Program-made: the position numbers and the translations under genes
In this document: positions 42,715 through 50,780 of the stretch, in pieces
Layout of the letters: every line of letters begins with the position of its first letter
Position numbering within the stretch: position 1 is the stretch's first letter
DNA from: Conexibacter sp. SYSU D00693
GTDB lineage: Bacteria; Actinomycetota; Thermoleophilia; Solirubrobacterales; Solirubrobacteraceae
DNA length: 64,000 bases
Direction of reading: 5' to 3'
Assembly (NCBI RefSeq): GCF_017084525.1
Contig: NZ_CP070950.1
Location: 3,844,001 to 3,908,000, forward strand
Notes under the pieces: model-generated
What the model saw: only the letters and a program-made list of their open reading frames with translations
Databases searched by the model: none
Told to the model about the DNA's origin: nothing

Positions 42715-44111
42715 TGCGCCGGCCGACCGGCGCCGTCGCGGCGCATCCGGTGCTCGTCGGCGCGGTGACCGTCCTCGTCGCGGCCGTCGCCGTGCTCCTG
42801 GCCGGCGGTGCGAACCGCGGCCTGCCCTTCGTCCCGGCCTACGAGCTGCGCGTCGAGCTGCCCGACGCCGCGGGCCTGACGCCGGGCGCCGAGGTGCGCC
42901 TGGGCGGCAGCCGCGCCGGGACGCTCGACCGCCTCGAGCCGGTCGCCCGCCGCCGCGGGGGCACCGCGGCCGTCGCCGTCCTGCGCCTCGAGCGCCGCTT
43001 CGCCCCGCTGCGCGAGGGCACGACGGCGGTCGTCCGGCCCCGCTCGCTCCTCGGCCTCAAGCAGGTCGAGCTGACCGCTGGACGCACGGGCGCGCCCCTG
43101 CCCGACGGCGCGACGCTGCCGGTCCGCCAGGCCCGCCCGCAGCCCGTCGAGCTCGACGAGCTCCTGGGCACCTTCGACGACGCGACGCGGCGCAGCGCGA
43201 CGGCCAGCCTGCGCGAGCTCGGCACGACGCTCACCGGCCGCGGTGAGGACCTCAACGCGGCGATCGCCGGTGCCCGCGGCCTGCTCGACCCGCTGCGCGC
43301 CGTGAACGCGCGGCTGGCGGCACCGCGCGCGCGGCTCGCCCGGCTGGTCCCCGCGCTCGGCCGCGTCGCCGCCGAGGTCGCGCCCGCGGCCGAGGCGCAG
43401 GCCGGCCTGCTGCGCGGTGCCGCCCGGACGTTCGCGGCGCTCGACCGCGCGAGCGCGGCGCTCGACGACACGCTCGCCCAGGCGCCGGCCGCGCTCGACG
43501 CCGCCGTGCGCGACCTCCCGGTCCAGCGCCCGCTGCTGCGCCGGCTGTCCGCGCTCACCGACGACCTCGCCCCGGGCGCCCGCGCGCTGCGCGGCGCCGC
43601 CGGCGACCTCGAGGCGACCGCGCGCTCCGGACCCGGTGCGCTGCGGGCCTCGCGCAGCCTCTGGGCCGGCCTGGAGCCCACCGCCCGTGCGCTGGACGCC
43701 TTCGCCGGCGACACGCGCAGCACCATCGGCCTGCGGGCGCTCACGGGCCTCGCCGACGCGGCTGACCCGCTGCTGGCGTCGGTCAGCCCGGCCCAGACGA
43801 CGTGCAACCTCGTGACGCTCCTGCTGCGCAACACGGCGTCGCTGCTCTCCGAGGGCGGCAGGACCGGCACCTGGCAGCGCTTCAGCATCCTCGCCACCCC
43901 GCAGGGTCCTGACAACGAGGGCGGCTCGGCGGCCGCTCCGGCCAACGGCCCCGGGGTCGACAACCACCTGCACAGCAACCCGTACCCGCACACCGCGGGG
44001 CCGGGGGAGCCGCGAGAGTGCGAGGCGGGCAACGAGCCCTACGTCGCCGGCGAGACGGTCATCGGCAACCCCGCCGGCACCCAGGGCTCCACCGAGGAGG
44101 CCGGGCGATGA
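42714..44111 (+). CDS. MCE family protein 3 of 6
   Basis: 465 aa. N-terminal TM, Mce domain around 45-130 (L-T-P-G-A-E-V-R-L-G-G and R-S-L-L-G-L-K-Q-V-E-L), then a helical region. The C-terminus ends N-H-L-H-S-N-P-Y-P-H-T and a Cys near N-E-P-Y-V-A-G, unlike the other five. The ATG overlaps the previous TGA by one base; GTG at 42711 is a possible alternative. Confidence 0.87.
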   Translation: MRRPTGAVAAHPVLVGAVTVLVAAVAVLLAGGANRGLPFVPAYELRVELPDAAGLTPGAEVRLGGSRAGTLDRLEPVARRRGGTAAVAVLRLERRFAPLREGTTAVVRPRSLLGLKQVELTAGRTGAPLPDGATLPVRQARPQPVELDELLGTFDDATRRSATASLRELGTTLTGRGEDLNAAIAGARGLLDPLRAVNARLAAPRARLARLVPALGRVAAEVAPAAEAQAGLLRGAARTFAALDRASAALDDTLAQAPAALDAAVRDLPVQRPLLRRLSALTDDLAPGARALRGAAGDLEATARSGPGALRASRSLWAGLEPTARALDAFAGDTRSTIGLRALTGLADAADPLLASVSPAQTTCNLVTLLLRNTASLLSEGGRTGTWQRFSILATPQGPDNEGGSAAAPANGPGVDNHLHSNPYPHTAGPGEPRECEAGNEPYVAGETVIGNPAGTQGSTEEAGR

Positions 44112-45547
44112 GGCGCCGCGGCATGGAGCCGGTCCTCGCGGGGCTCCTCGTGCTCGGGCTCGTCGTCGCGGTCGTGACGGCGTGGATCATCACCTCCTCG
44201 ACCACCGCCGGGCCGCGCATCCAGGCCGTGGTGGCCAAGTCGGCCAGCCTGCGCGCGGGTGACCCGGTGCGGATCGCGGGCGTCGACGTCGGCGAGGTGG
44301 ACGCCGTCGCGCCCGGGCCGGGCGCCAGCGACACCCGGCTCACCCTGCGCCTCGACGAGGACGCGCCGCTCGTGCGCGGCGACGCGCGGCTCGCCGTCCG
44401 CCCGCGCCTCTTCCTCGAGGGCGGCTGGTTCGTCGACCTCCAGCCCGGCTCGCCGACCGCTGCGGCCCTCGGCGACGCCACGCTGCCGCGCTCGCGCACC
44501 GGCGTCGCCGTCCAGCTCGACGAGGTGCTCAGCGCGCTGCAGGCCGACCCGCGGCGGTCGCTCGGCGCGCTCGTCCGCGGCTGGGGGACGGCGCTGACCA
44601 CGCGGCCGACGGCCGCCGAGGACCGCACGTCCGCACCGGAGTCGCGCGGGCAGGACGCAGCCGGCTCGCTGAACGACGCGCTCGCCGACGCGCCCATCGC
44701 GCTGCGCGACGGCGCCGTGGCCGCCGAGGCGCTGCGCGGCCGTCGCGCCGGCGACGCGGCCCGCCTCGTGGCCGGGCTCGAGCGCGTGGCCTCCGGCCTC
44801 GGGCGCGACCGCCGGCGCCTGGCCTCGCTCGTCGAGGGCTTGGACCGCACGACGGCCGCCTTCGCCGCCCGCCGCACCGCCCTGGCCGACGCGGTCGCGC
44901 AGCTGCCGCGCACGCTCGACGTCGCCGGCACCGCGCTGCGGCAAGTCGACCGCGCGCTGCCGCCCGTTCGCGCGCTGGCGCGCGCAGCCACCCCCGGCCT
45001 GCGCGCGGTGCCCGCCGCCGTGCGCGCCGCGACGCCCTGGGCCGCTCAGGCCCGCCGCCTCCTCGCCCCCGCCGAGCTGCGCACGCTCGCCGCCGACCTG
45101 CGGCCGGCGTCGCGCGACCTCGCGCGGACCACGGCGTCGAGCGCCGGCCTGCTGGCCTCCGCCGGGCGCCTCGCGCGCTGTGCCACGCGCGTGCTCATCC
45201 CGACCGCGAACACGCCGATCGACGACGGGGCGCTGTCGACCGGCGTGGCGTCCTACAAGGAGCTGCTGCACGCCGCGGTCGGCTTCACCGGCGAGGGGAT
45301 GTCCTTCGACGGCAACGGCACCTACGTGCGCTTCCAGCCCGGCGGCGGGCCGCACACCGTCGCCATGGCGCCGCGGGACGCCAGCGGCCAGGAGCTCTTC
45401 GGCCACACGCCCCTCGAGCCGCTCGGCACGCGTCCCGCCTTCACCCGCGCGACGGCGGCGGTCGACGCCTCCGGGCGCTGCGAGGACCAGCCGGTGCCGA
45501 CGCTCGCCGCCGCACCGGGTCCCGCCGACGGGACGGCCGCCCGATGA
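44108..45547 (+). CDS. MCE family protein 4 of 6
   Basis: 479 aa. TM at about 8-28, Mce domain 35-115 (L-R-A-G-D-P-V-R-I-A-G-V-D-V-G-E-V), helical region, C-terminal motif F-D-G-N-G-T-Y-V-R-F-Q-P-G as in protein 1, then a Cys-containing tail. ATGA overlap at both ends, consistent with strict stoichiometric translation of the six subunits. Confidence 0.87.
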   Translation: MRRRGMEPVLAGLLVLGLVVAVVTAWIITSSTTAGPRIQAVVAKSASLRAGDPVRIAGVDVGEVDAVAPGPGASDTRLTLRLDEDAPLVRGDARLAVRPRLFLEGGWFVDLQPGSPTAAALGDATLPRSRTGVAVQLDEVLSALQADPRRSLGALVRGWGTALTTRPTAAEDRTSAPESRGQDAAGSLNDALADAPIALRDGAVAAEALRGRRAGDAARLVAGLERVASGLGRDRRRLASLVEGLDRTTAAFAARRTALADAVAQLPRTLDVAGTALRQVDRALPPVRALARAATPGLRAVPAAVRAATPWAAQARRLLAPAELRTLAADLRPASRDLARTTASSAGLLASAGRLARCATRVLIPTANTPIDDGALSTGVASYKELLHAAVGFTGEGMSFDGNGTYVRFQPGGGPHTVAMAPRDASGQELFGHTPLEPLGTRPAFTRATAAVDASGRCEDQPVPTLAAAPGPADGTAAR

Positions 45548-46890
45548 GGCGGCTGCTGCGCGACCACCGCGGCGACGTCGCCGCCGTCCTCGGGCTCGTG
45601 CTCGTGGCGCTCGCCGTCGCCGGCTACGTCACGACGAACCAGCGGATGACGCTGCCGTCCTGGGTCCCGCTGGCCGGCGACGACCGCGTCGTCCTGCGCG
45701 CCGTGCTCGAGGACGGCAAGTCGCTCGTGCCCGGCCAGGGCCAGGCCGTGACGGTCGCGGGCGTCGAGGTCGGCGAGGTCACCGGCGTCGACCTGGAGCG
45801 GGGTCGTGCGCGGGTGACGATGGCGCTCGACCCGGACAGGGCGACGCTGCACCGGGACGCGACCGCGGTCGTGCGCCCGCGCACCGGGCTCGAGGACATG
45901 GTCGTCGAGCTCGGCGTCGGCACCCCGCGGGCCGGCCGCCTGCCAGAGGGCGCCACGCTGCCGCTGAGCCAGACCACCTCGGGCGTCCAGGTCGATCGCG
46001 TCCTCGCGATGCTCGACGCCGACACGCGGGCCCGCCTGCTCGCGCTGGTGGGCGCGGGCGGCCGCGCGCTCGAGGGCGACGGCGCGCGCAGCGCCTCGGC
46101 CACGCTGCGGCGCTTCGAGCCGCTGGCCCGCGACGTGCGCGCGATCGCGACGGCGCTGGCTCGCCGGCGCGCCGCCGTGGCCGGCGTCGTCACGCGGCTC
46201 GGCCGGCTGGCGTCGACGGTCGGTGAGCGCGACGACGACCTCACGACGCTCGTCAGCGCCTCCGACGAGGTGCTCGCGGGCCTCGCCCGCCAGGACCGCG
46301 CGCTGCGCGCCTCGCTCGACGCGCTGCCCGGCGCGCTGCGCCGCTCGCGCGGCGCGTTGCGCGACCTCGGCACCCTCGGCGCCCAGCTCGAGCCGGCCGC
46401 CCGTGCGCTGCGGCCCGCCGCTGCCGGCCTGCGGCCCGCGCTCGACGCCGTCGCCCCGTTCGCGAAGGCCACGACGCCCGTGGTGCGCGACCAGCTGCGC
46501 CCGCTGGCGCGCGAGGCCCAGCCGGCGGTGCGCACGGCCCGGCCCGCCGCCCGCGCGCTCGCCTCCGCCACCCCGGACCTCCACAGCGCCGGGCGCGTCC
46601 TCGAGGAGCTCTTCGACACGCTCGCGGGCGACCCGGCCGGCGAGGACCCTGCGCCACTGCACTGGCTCGCCTGGGGCGGCCACCTCGCCGCGAGCCTCGT
46701 CGGCACCCAGGACGCCCACGGCCCCGTCCGCCGCGGCCTGCTCATGACGTCCTGCTCGTCGCTCGCCGTCCTCGAGCAGATCGGCTCGGTGAACCCGACG
46801 CTCGGGACGCTCGTCTCCCTGCTCGACGCGCCGACGCAGGGCGAGGTCTGCCCCGACGCGGCCCCCACGACCGCGGAGCCGGCGCGTTGA
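45544..46890 (+). CDS. MCE family protein 5 of 6
   Basis: 448 aa. Signal anchor at about 12-30, Mce domain with V-P-G-Q-G-Q-A-V-T-V-A-G-V-E-V-G-E-V, helical region, and C-terminal C-S-S-L-A-V-L-E-Q with E-V-C-P-D. Overlaps the preceding gene by ATGA and the next, which starts with TTG, by TTGA. Confidence 0.87.
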   Translation: MRRLLRDHRGDVAAVLGLVLVALAVAGYVTTNQRMTLPSWVPLAGDDRVVLRAVLEDGKSLVPGQGQAVTVAGVEVGEVTGVDLERGRARVTMALDPDRATLHRDATAVVRPRTGLEDMVVELGVGTPRAGRLPEGATLPLSQTTSGVQVDRVLAMLDADTRARLLALVGAGGRALEGDGARSASATLRRFEPLARDVRAIATALARRRAAVAGVVTRLGRLASTVGERDDDLTTLVSASDEVLAGLARQDRALRASLDALPGALRRSRGALRDLGTLGAQLEPAARALRPAAAGLRPALDAVAPFAKATTPVVRDQLRPLAREAQPAVRTARPAARALASATPDLHSAGRVLEELFDTLAGDPAGEDPAPLHWLAWGGHLAASLVGTQDAHGPVRRGLLMTSCSSLAVLEQIGSVNPTLGTLVSLLDAPTQGEVCPDAAPTTAEPAR

Positions 46891-48344
46891 GGCGCCAGCC
46901 GATCTCCCGCGGCCAGAGCGCCCTGATGGCGGGCTTCTGCCTCTCGTGCGCCGCGTTGCTGCTCTTCCTGTGGTCGTCGTTCGGCGGCGTCGTCCCGCTG
47001 CGCCCGCACGGCTACCGCGTGCAGGTCGCGCTCGCCGAGACGGGGACGCTCGGGCCGGAGGCCGACGTGCGGATCGCCGGCGTCACCGTCGGGCGGGTCG
47101 TCGCGATGGAGCCGACGGGCGGGCGCACCGTCGCGACGCTCGAGCTCGACGACCAGGCCTCGCCGCTGCCGCGCGACGCCCGCGCGACGCTGCGCCAGAA
47201 GACCGTCCTCGGCGAGGCCTACCTCGAGCTGTCGCAGGGCTCGCGCCGCTCGGGCACCGTGCCCGAGGGCGGACGCCTGCCCGCGGCGTCCGTCCGGACG
47301 TCGGTCGAGTTCGACGAGGTCCTGCGCGCGTTCGACCCGCGCACCCGCGCCGCCCTGCGCCGCTGGCTGGACGAGCAGGAGCGCGGCACCGCCCGCCGCG
47401 GCGCCGACCTCAACGCGGCGCTCGGCGACCTGCCCGGGACCGAGCGGGCGCTCACGGACCTCCTCGACGCCCTCGACGGTCAGGGCCGGGACCTCGGCGC
47501 GCTGGTGCGCGACACGGGCACGGTCTTCACCGCGCTGGGGGAGCGGCGCGGCCAGCTGGCCCGCCTCCTGCGCGCGGGCGACCGCGTGTTCGCCGCCACC
47601 GCGTCGCGCACCGATCAGCTCGCCGCGACGTTCCGCGCGCTGCCCGCCCTCGAGCGCGAGACCCGCGCCGCGCTGCCGGCGCTGGCCGCCTTCGCGCGCC
47701 GCCAGGAGCCGGTGGTCGCCCGCCTGCGGCCCGCCGCGCGCCAGACGTCGTCGGCGCTCGCGGCGCTGCAGGCGGTCGCGCCCGACCTGCGCGGCGCGCT
47801 GACCGCGCTGCGACCGCTGAGCGCCGCCGCGCAGGACGGCCTGCCCGCGGTGCGACGCCTGCTCGCCGACCTGCGACCCGCCCTCGGCGACACCGACGCG
47901 CCGCTGGCCCAGCTCGAGCCGCTCGTGCGTCACATCGCGCGCTACCGCCGCGAGGTCACGGCCTTCCTGGGCAACGCGACCGCCGCCACGCAGGCCACCG
48001 CGCCAGACGCCTCCGGGACGCCGCGCCACTACCTGCGCACGACGAACCCGATCAACCCCGAGGCGCTCGCGGCGCAGTCCTCGCGCCTGCCGACCAGCCG
48101 CGCCAACCCGTACCCCGCGCCGGGCGCCGGGGCGGCGCTGGCGCGCGGCCTCGCGACCGCCTCGTCGTGCGGCGGCACGACCCCCGCCTTCGCCGGGGGC
48201 GCCCTCGACGCGCTCACCGGCGCGCTGGCCTCGACGCTGGACGCGCTGACGCTGCAGGGCGGCTCGCCCGCCGCGCCCGCGTGTCGCGTCGACGGCCGCG
48301 CCTTCCCCCACGTCACCCCACGGCCGCTGGGTCGCGTCCCATGA
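46887..48344 (+). CDS. MCE family protein 6 of 6
   Basis: 485 aa. TM at about 14-36, Mce domain around 42-125 (L-G-P-E-A-D-V-R-I-A-G-V-T-V-G-R-V; L-G-E-A-Y-L-E-L-S), helical region, then a C-terminal H-Y-L-R-T-T-N-P-I-N-P-E segment and two Cys (S-S-C-G-G, P-A-C-R-V). It starts with TTG overlapping the previous TGA, the only TTG start in the operon. Confidence 0.86.
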   Translation: MRRQPISRGQSALMAGFCLSCAALLLFLWSSFGGVVPLRPHGYRVQVALAETGTLGPEADVRIAGVTVGRVVAMEPTGGRTVATLELDDQASPLPRDARATLRQKTVLGEAYLELSQGSRRSGTVPEGGRLPAASVRTSVEFDEVLRAFDPRTRAALRRWLDEQERGTARRGADLNAALGDLPGTERALTDLLDALDGQGRDLGALVRDTGTVFTALGERRGQLARLLRAGDRVFAATASRTDQLAATFRALPALERETRAALPALAAFARRQEPVVARLRPAARQTSSALAALQAVAPDLRGALTALRPLSAAAQDGLPAVRRLLADLRPALGDTDAPLAQLEPLVRHIARYRREVTAFLGNATAATQATAPDASGTPRHYLRTTNPINPEALAAQSSRLPTSRANPYPAPGAGAALARGLATASSCGGTTPAFAGGALDALTGALASTLDALTLQGGSPAAPACRVDGRAFPHVTPRPLGRVP

Positions 48345-48379
48345 CCCCGCGCCACTACCCCACCACCAGGAGGACCACC

Positions 48380-49084
48380 ATGCGCATCCCCGCGCTCATC
48401 GTCGCGACGGCCACGCTCGTCGCGGCCCCGGTCGCCATCGCGGCGACCAAGGACCAGGGCATCGACGCGTCCGTGACGTCGTCGAAGGCCGGCACCGCCA
48501 AGAAGCCGCGCAACGTCGGCATCAACGTCGTCCTCACCACGCCCGCGCCCCCGGCCGGCAAGCAGTTCGCGACGCAGCGCGCCGTGCTCTCGCTGCCCAA
48601 GGGCCTGAAGTTCAACGGGGCGAAGTTCCCCGAGTGCACCGCCGCCAAGCTGCAGTCCGGCGGGGGCGCGGCCTGTCCCGCCGGCTCGAAGGTCGGCAGC
48701 GGCAGCGCCAACGCGGTCGCCCTCAACGGCAAGATCAACGCGGCCCTGACGGTCACGGCCTACAACGCCGCCAAGGGCAAGAAGCTGCTCCTGCACGTGC
48801 AGGGCTCGCAGCCGATCCAGATCAACTCGATCCTCGAGGGCACGCTGAAGACGAAGTCGTCGGGCGCGACCCTCGACGTGCCGATCCCGGCGAACCTCAA
48901 GTCGATCGCCGGCGCCCAGCCGACGCTGACGCGCTTCGCCACGAAGATCCAGGCGACGCGCAAGGGCGTGGGCTACGTGCAGAGCACCTCGTGCCCGGCG
49001 GGTGGCTGGAAGTTCGGCGCGAACCTGTCGTTCACCGACGGCGACACCGGCGCGGACACCGACACGGTGGCCTGCAAGAAGTAG
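48380..49084 (+). CDS. Secreted beta-protein at the end of the mce operon
   Basis: 234 aa. Signal peptide (about 1-21, ending A-I-A-A). Mature protein rich in beta strands, with a Cys pair in F-P-E-C-T and A-A-C-P-A-G-S-K-V-G-S-G and a second pair in S-C-P-A-G-G-W and V-A-C-K-K. No enzyme motif. The ATG at 48380 has AGGAGG 6 bases upstream. An in-frame ATG at 48341 overlapping the mce6 stop would add 13 residues. Its position suggests a periplasmic or surface partner of the Mce complex, perhaps cargo-binding (inference). Confidence 0.75.
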   Translation: MRIPALIVATATLVAAPVAIAATKDQGIDASVTSSKAGTAKKPRNVGINVVLTTPAPPAGKQFATQRAVLSLPKGLKFNGAKFPECTAAKLQSGGGAACPAGSKVGSGSANAVALNGKINAALTVTAYNAAKGKKLLLHVQGSQPIQINSILEGTLKTKSSGATLDVPIPANLKSIAGAQPTLTRFATKIQATRKGVGYVQSTSCPAGGWKFGANLSFTDGDTGADTDTVACKK

Positions 49085-49094
49085 CCGCGGAGGT

Positions 49095-49121
49095 GTGGGA
49101 CGGGCACCCTGCCCGTCCCAC
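49095..49121 (+). terminator. mce operon terminator hairpin
   Basis: A perfect 12-bp stem (GTGGGACGGGCA with its complement) and CCC loop start 10 bases after the stop of the secreted protein. No T-run. The rest of the 236-base gap up to the Usp gene holds only the palindrome at 49248-49262. Confidence 0.75.
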
Positions 49122-49247
49122 GCCCGCTCGCAGGTCGGCGGCGCCGAGGACCAGCATCCCGGTCGCCGCCACGGTGCCCAGCAAGGGCACGGCTCGCCGC
49201 GCCGCAGCCGGGGGGAGGGCGAGCTCGAACAGCGGCACCTCGTCGTC

Positions 49248-49262
49248 CCGTAGTCCCTACGG
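49248..49262. promoter_or_regulatory. Palindrome CCGTAG-TCC-CTACGG upstream of Usp operon
   Basis: A perfect 6-3-6 inverted repeat lies 58 bases before the ATG of the Usp-GNAT-phosphoketolase operon. Its reverse strand contains GGGACTACGG, sharing GGACTAC with other stress promoters in the window. It is a good candidate operator for a dimeric regulator. Confidence 0.5.
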
Positions 49263-49320
49263 ACCCGGTCGCGTGGCCGGCACCGACGACCGGCACGCGT
49301 CACGGCGAGATCGTGGGTCC

Positions 49321-50199
49321 ATGACCACCCAGCCGCCCTACCGCAAGGTCCTCGTCGCCGTCGACGGCCGCCCCGGTGGCCAGGACGCGGTCGCGCTCGC
49401 GCGTGTCCTCGCCGCCCCGGACGCGGAGCTCTGCCTCGTCCACGTCTGGGCGCTCGGCGCCACGCTGCTGGTCGACCGGACCGAGGAGTCCGACCGCCTG
49501 CTGGAGCGCGAGCGCCGGCTGGCCGGGCTCGAGTGCCCGATCCGGTCCTTCGGCTCACCGACCACGCTCGTCGGCCTGCGCGAGCTCGTGCGCACCGAGC
49601 GCGCGGACCTCGTCGTGCTGGGGGCGTCGCACCGCTCGCCGCTGGGCCGGCTGGTGCTGGGGAGCGTCACCCGCTCCGCGGTCCACAAGCTCGGCTGCGC
49701 CGTGGCCGTCGCGCCCCGCGGCTACGCCGACCACCCGGGGTCGCTGAAGACCATCGGCGTCGGGTTCACCGCCACCGACGACTCGTGGCCCGCGCTCGAC
49801 GCCGCGCGCGACCTCGCCCGCGTCCACCACGCCGAGGTCCGGGCCATCACGGTCGTCCCGCCGCCCCCGGTGATGGCGTCGTCCCCAGCCGCGCCGATCC
49901 TCGCGGCCGGCCTGCGCGAGCGAGCCGTCGAGGACGCCCGGCGCCGGCTCGACACGCTGACCGACGTCGACGGCCGCGTCGCCCTCGGCACCGCCGCCCC
50001 CGCCCTGCGCGTGTTCGCGACCGAGGTCGACCTGCTCGTCCTGGGCTCCCACGGCCGCGGCGCGATCCGTCGACTCGTCCTGGGCAGCGCCGCCGACGCG
50101 GTCCTGCACGACCTCCACGCGCCGGTCCTCGTCCTGCCCCAGGTCGCCGGGGACGTCGAGGCCGGCACGCCGGTCGAGGAGGCCGCCGGTGCGCGGTGA
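49321..50199 (+). CDS. Universal stress protein, tandem UspA domains
   Basis: 292 aa. Two Usp domains (about 8-140 and 150-280), both with good ATP motifs: L-G-A-S-H-R-S-P-L-G-R-L-V-L-G-S and L-G-S-H-G-R-G-A-I-R-R-L-V-L-G-S. The N-terminal strand K-V-L-V-A-V-D-G is typical. It heads an operon with GNAT, phosphoketolase, acetate kinase and APH/ATPase genes; its 3' end overlaps the GNAT gene by 11 bases. Confidence 0.9.
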   Translation: MTTQPPYRKVLVAVDGRPGGQDAVALARVLAAPDAELCLVHVWALGATLLVDRTEESDRLLERERRLAGLECPIRSFGSPTTLVGLRELVRTERADLVVLGASHRSPLGRLVLGSVTRSAVHKLGCAVAVAPRGYADHPGSLKTIGVGFTATDDSWPALDAARDLARVHHAEVRAITVVPPPPVMASSPAAPILAAGLRERAVEDARRRLDTLTDVDGRVALGTAAPALRVFATEVDLLVLGSHGRGAIRRLVLGSAADAVLHDLHAPVLVLPQVAGDVEAGTPVEEAAGAR

Positions 50200-50728
50200 G
50201 CCCAGCCGGCTCGTCGCGCTGCGCGACGGGTCGGTCGCCCTGGTCCGCGACGTCGTCCCCGACGACGAGCGTGGCCTCGACGAGCTGTTCCGCGCAGGGA
50301 TGGGCGTCGAGGCCCGCCAGCGGCGCTTCTTCTCGGCGGCGGTCGCGACCGCCGCGATGGCGCGAGCCGCGGCGCTGCATGCCGCAGACGAGGTCGGGCT
50401 CGTCGTCGAGCAGGACGGCCGCCTCATCGCCCACGCGATGGCGGTGCCGCTCGACGGCGAGGACGCCGAGGTCGCGTTCGCCGTGGCCGACGACCGCCAC
50501 GGGCTAGGCCTCGCCACCCTCCTGCTCGGCAGCCTGGCGCGTCGCATGGACGCCGCGGGGGTGCGCCGGCTGCACGCGGACGTGCTGCCGGGCAACCAGG
50601 CCATGCTCGAGGTCTTCGAGCATGCGGCGCCGGCGGACGAGCAGACGGCGCGCGGGTGCGTGCACGTGACGCTCGACGTCGATGAGGTGCTCGCCGGGCT
50701 CGCGGGCCAAGCGGCGGTGGTCGCGTGA
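50189..50728 (+). CDS. GNAT-family N-acetyltransferase
   Basis: 179 aa with a single GNAT fold. The acetyl-CoA motif A is the D-D-R-H-G-L-G-L-A-T-L-L-L segment near residues 101-113 (R-x-x-G-x-G/A variant), followed by A-D-V-L-P-G-N-Q-A-M. The GTG at 50189 lies inside the Usp gene, with GGAGG about 7 bases upstream. Since it is co-translated with a Usp, the Usp or a metabolic enzyme may be its acetylation target; mycobacteria have such Usp-acetylating GNATs (inference). Confidence 0.8.
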   Translation: MRGEPSRLVALRDGSVALVRDVVPDDERGLDELFRAGMGVEARQRRFFSAAVATAAMARAAALHAADEVGLVVEQDGRLIAHAMAVPLDGEDAEVAFAVADDRHGLGLATLLLGSLARRMDAAGVRRLHADVLPGNQAMLEVFEHAAPADEQTARGCVHVTLDVDEVLAGLAGQAAVVA

Positions 50729-50780
50729 GCCCACGCAGCATGGCCCTGGTCGCGGCGGGGCTCGCCGCCGGGAGCGCCTC

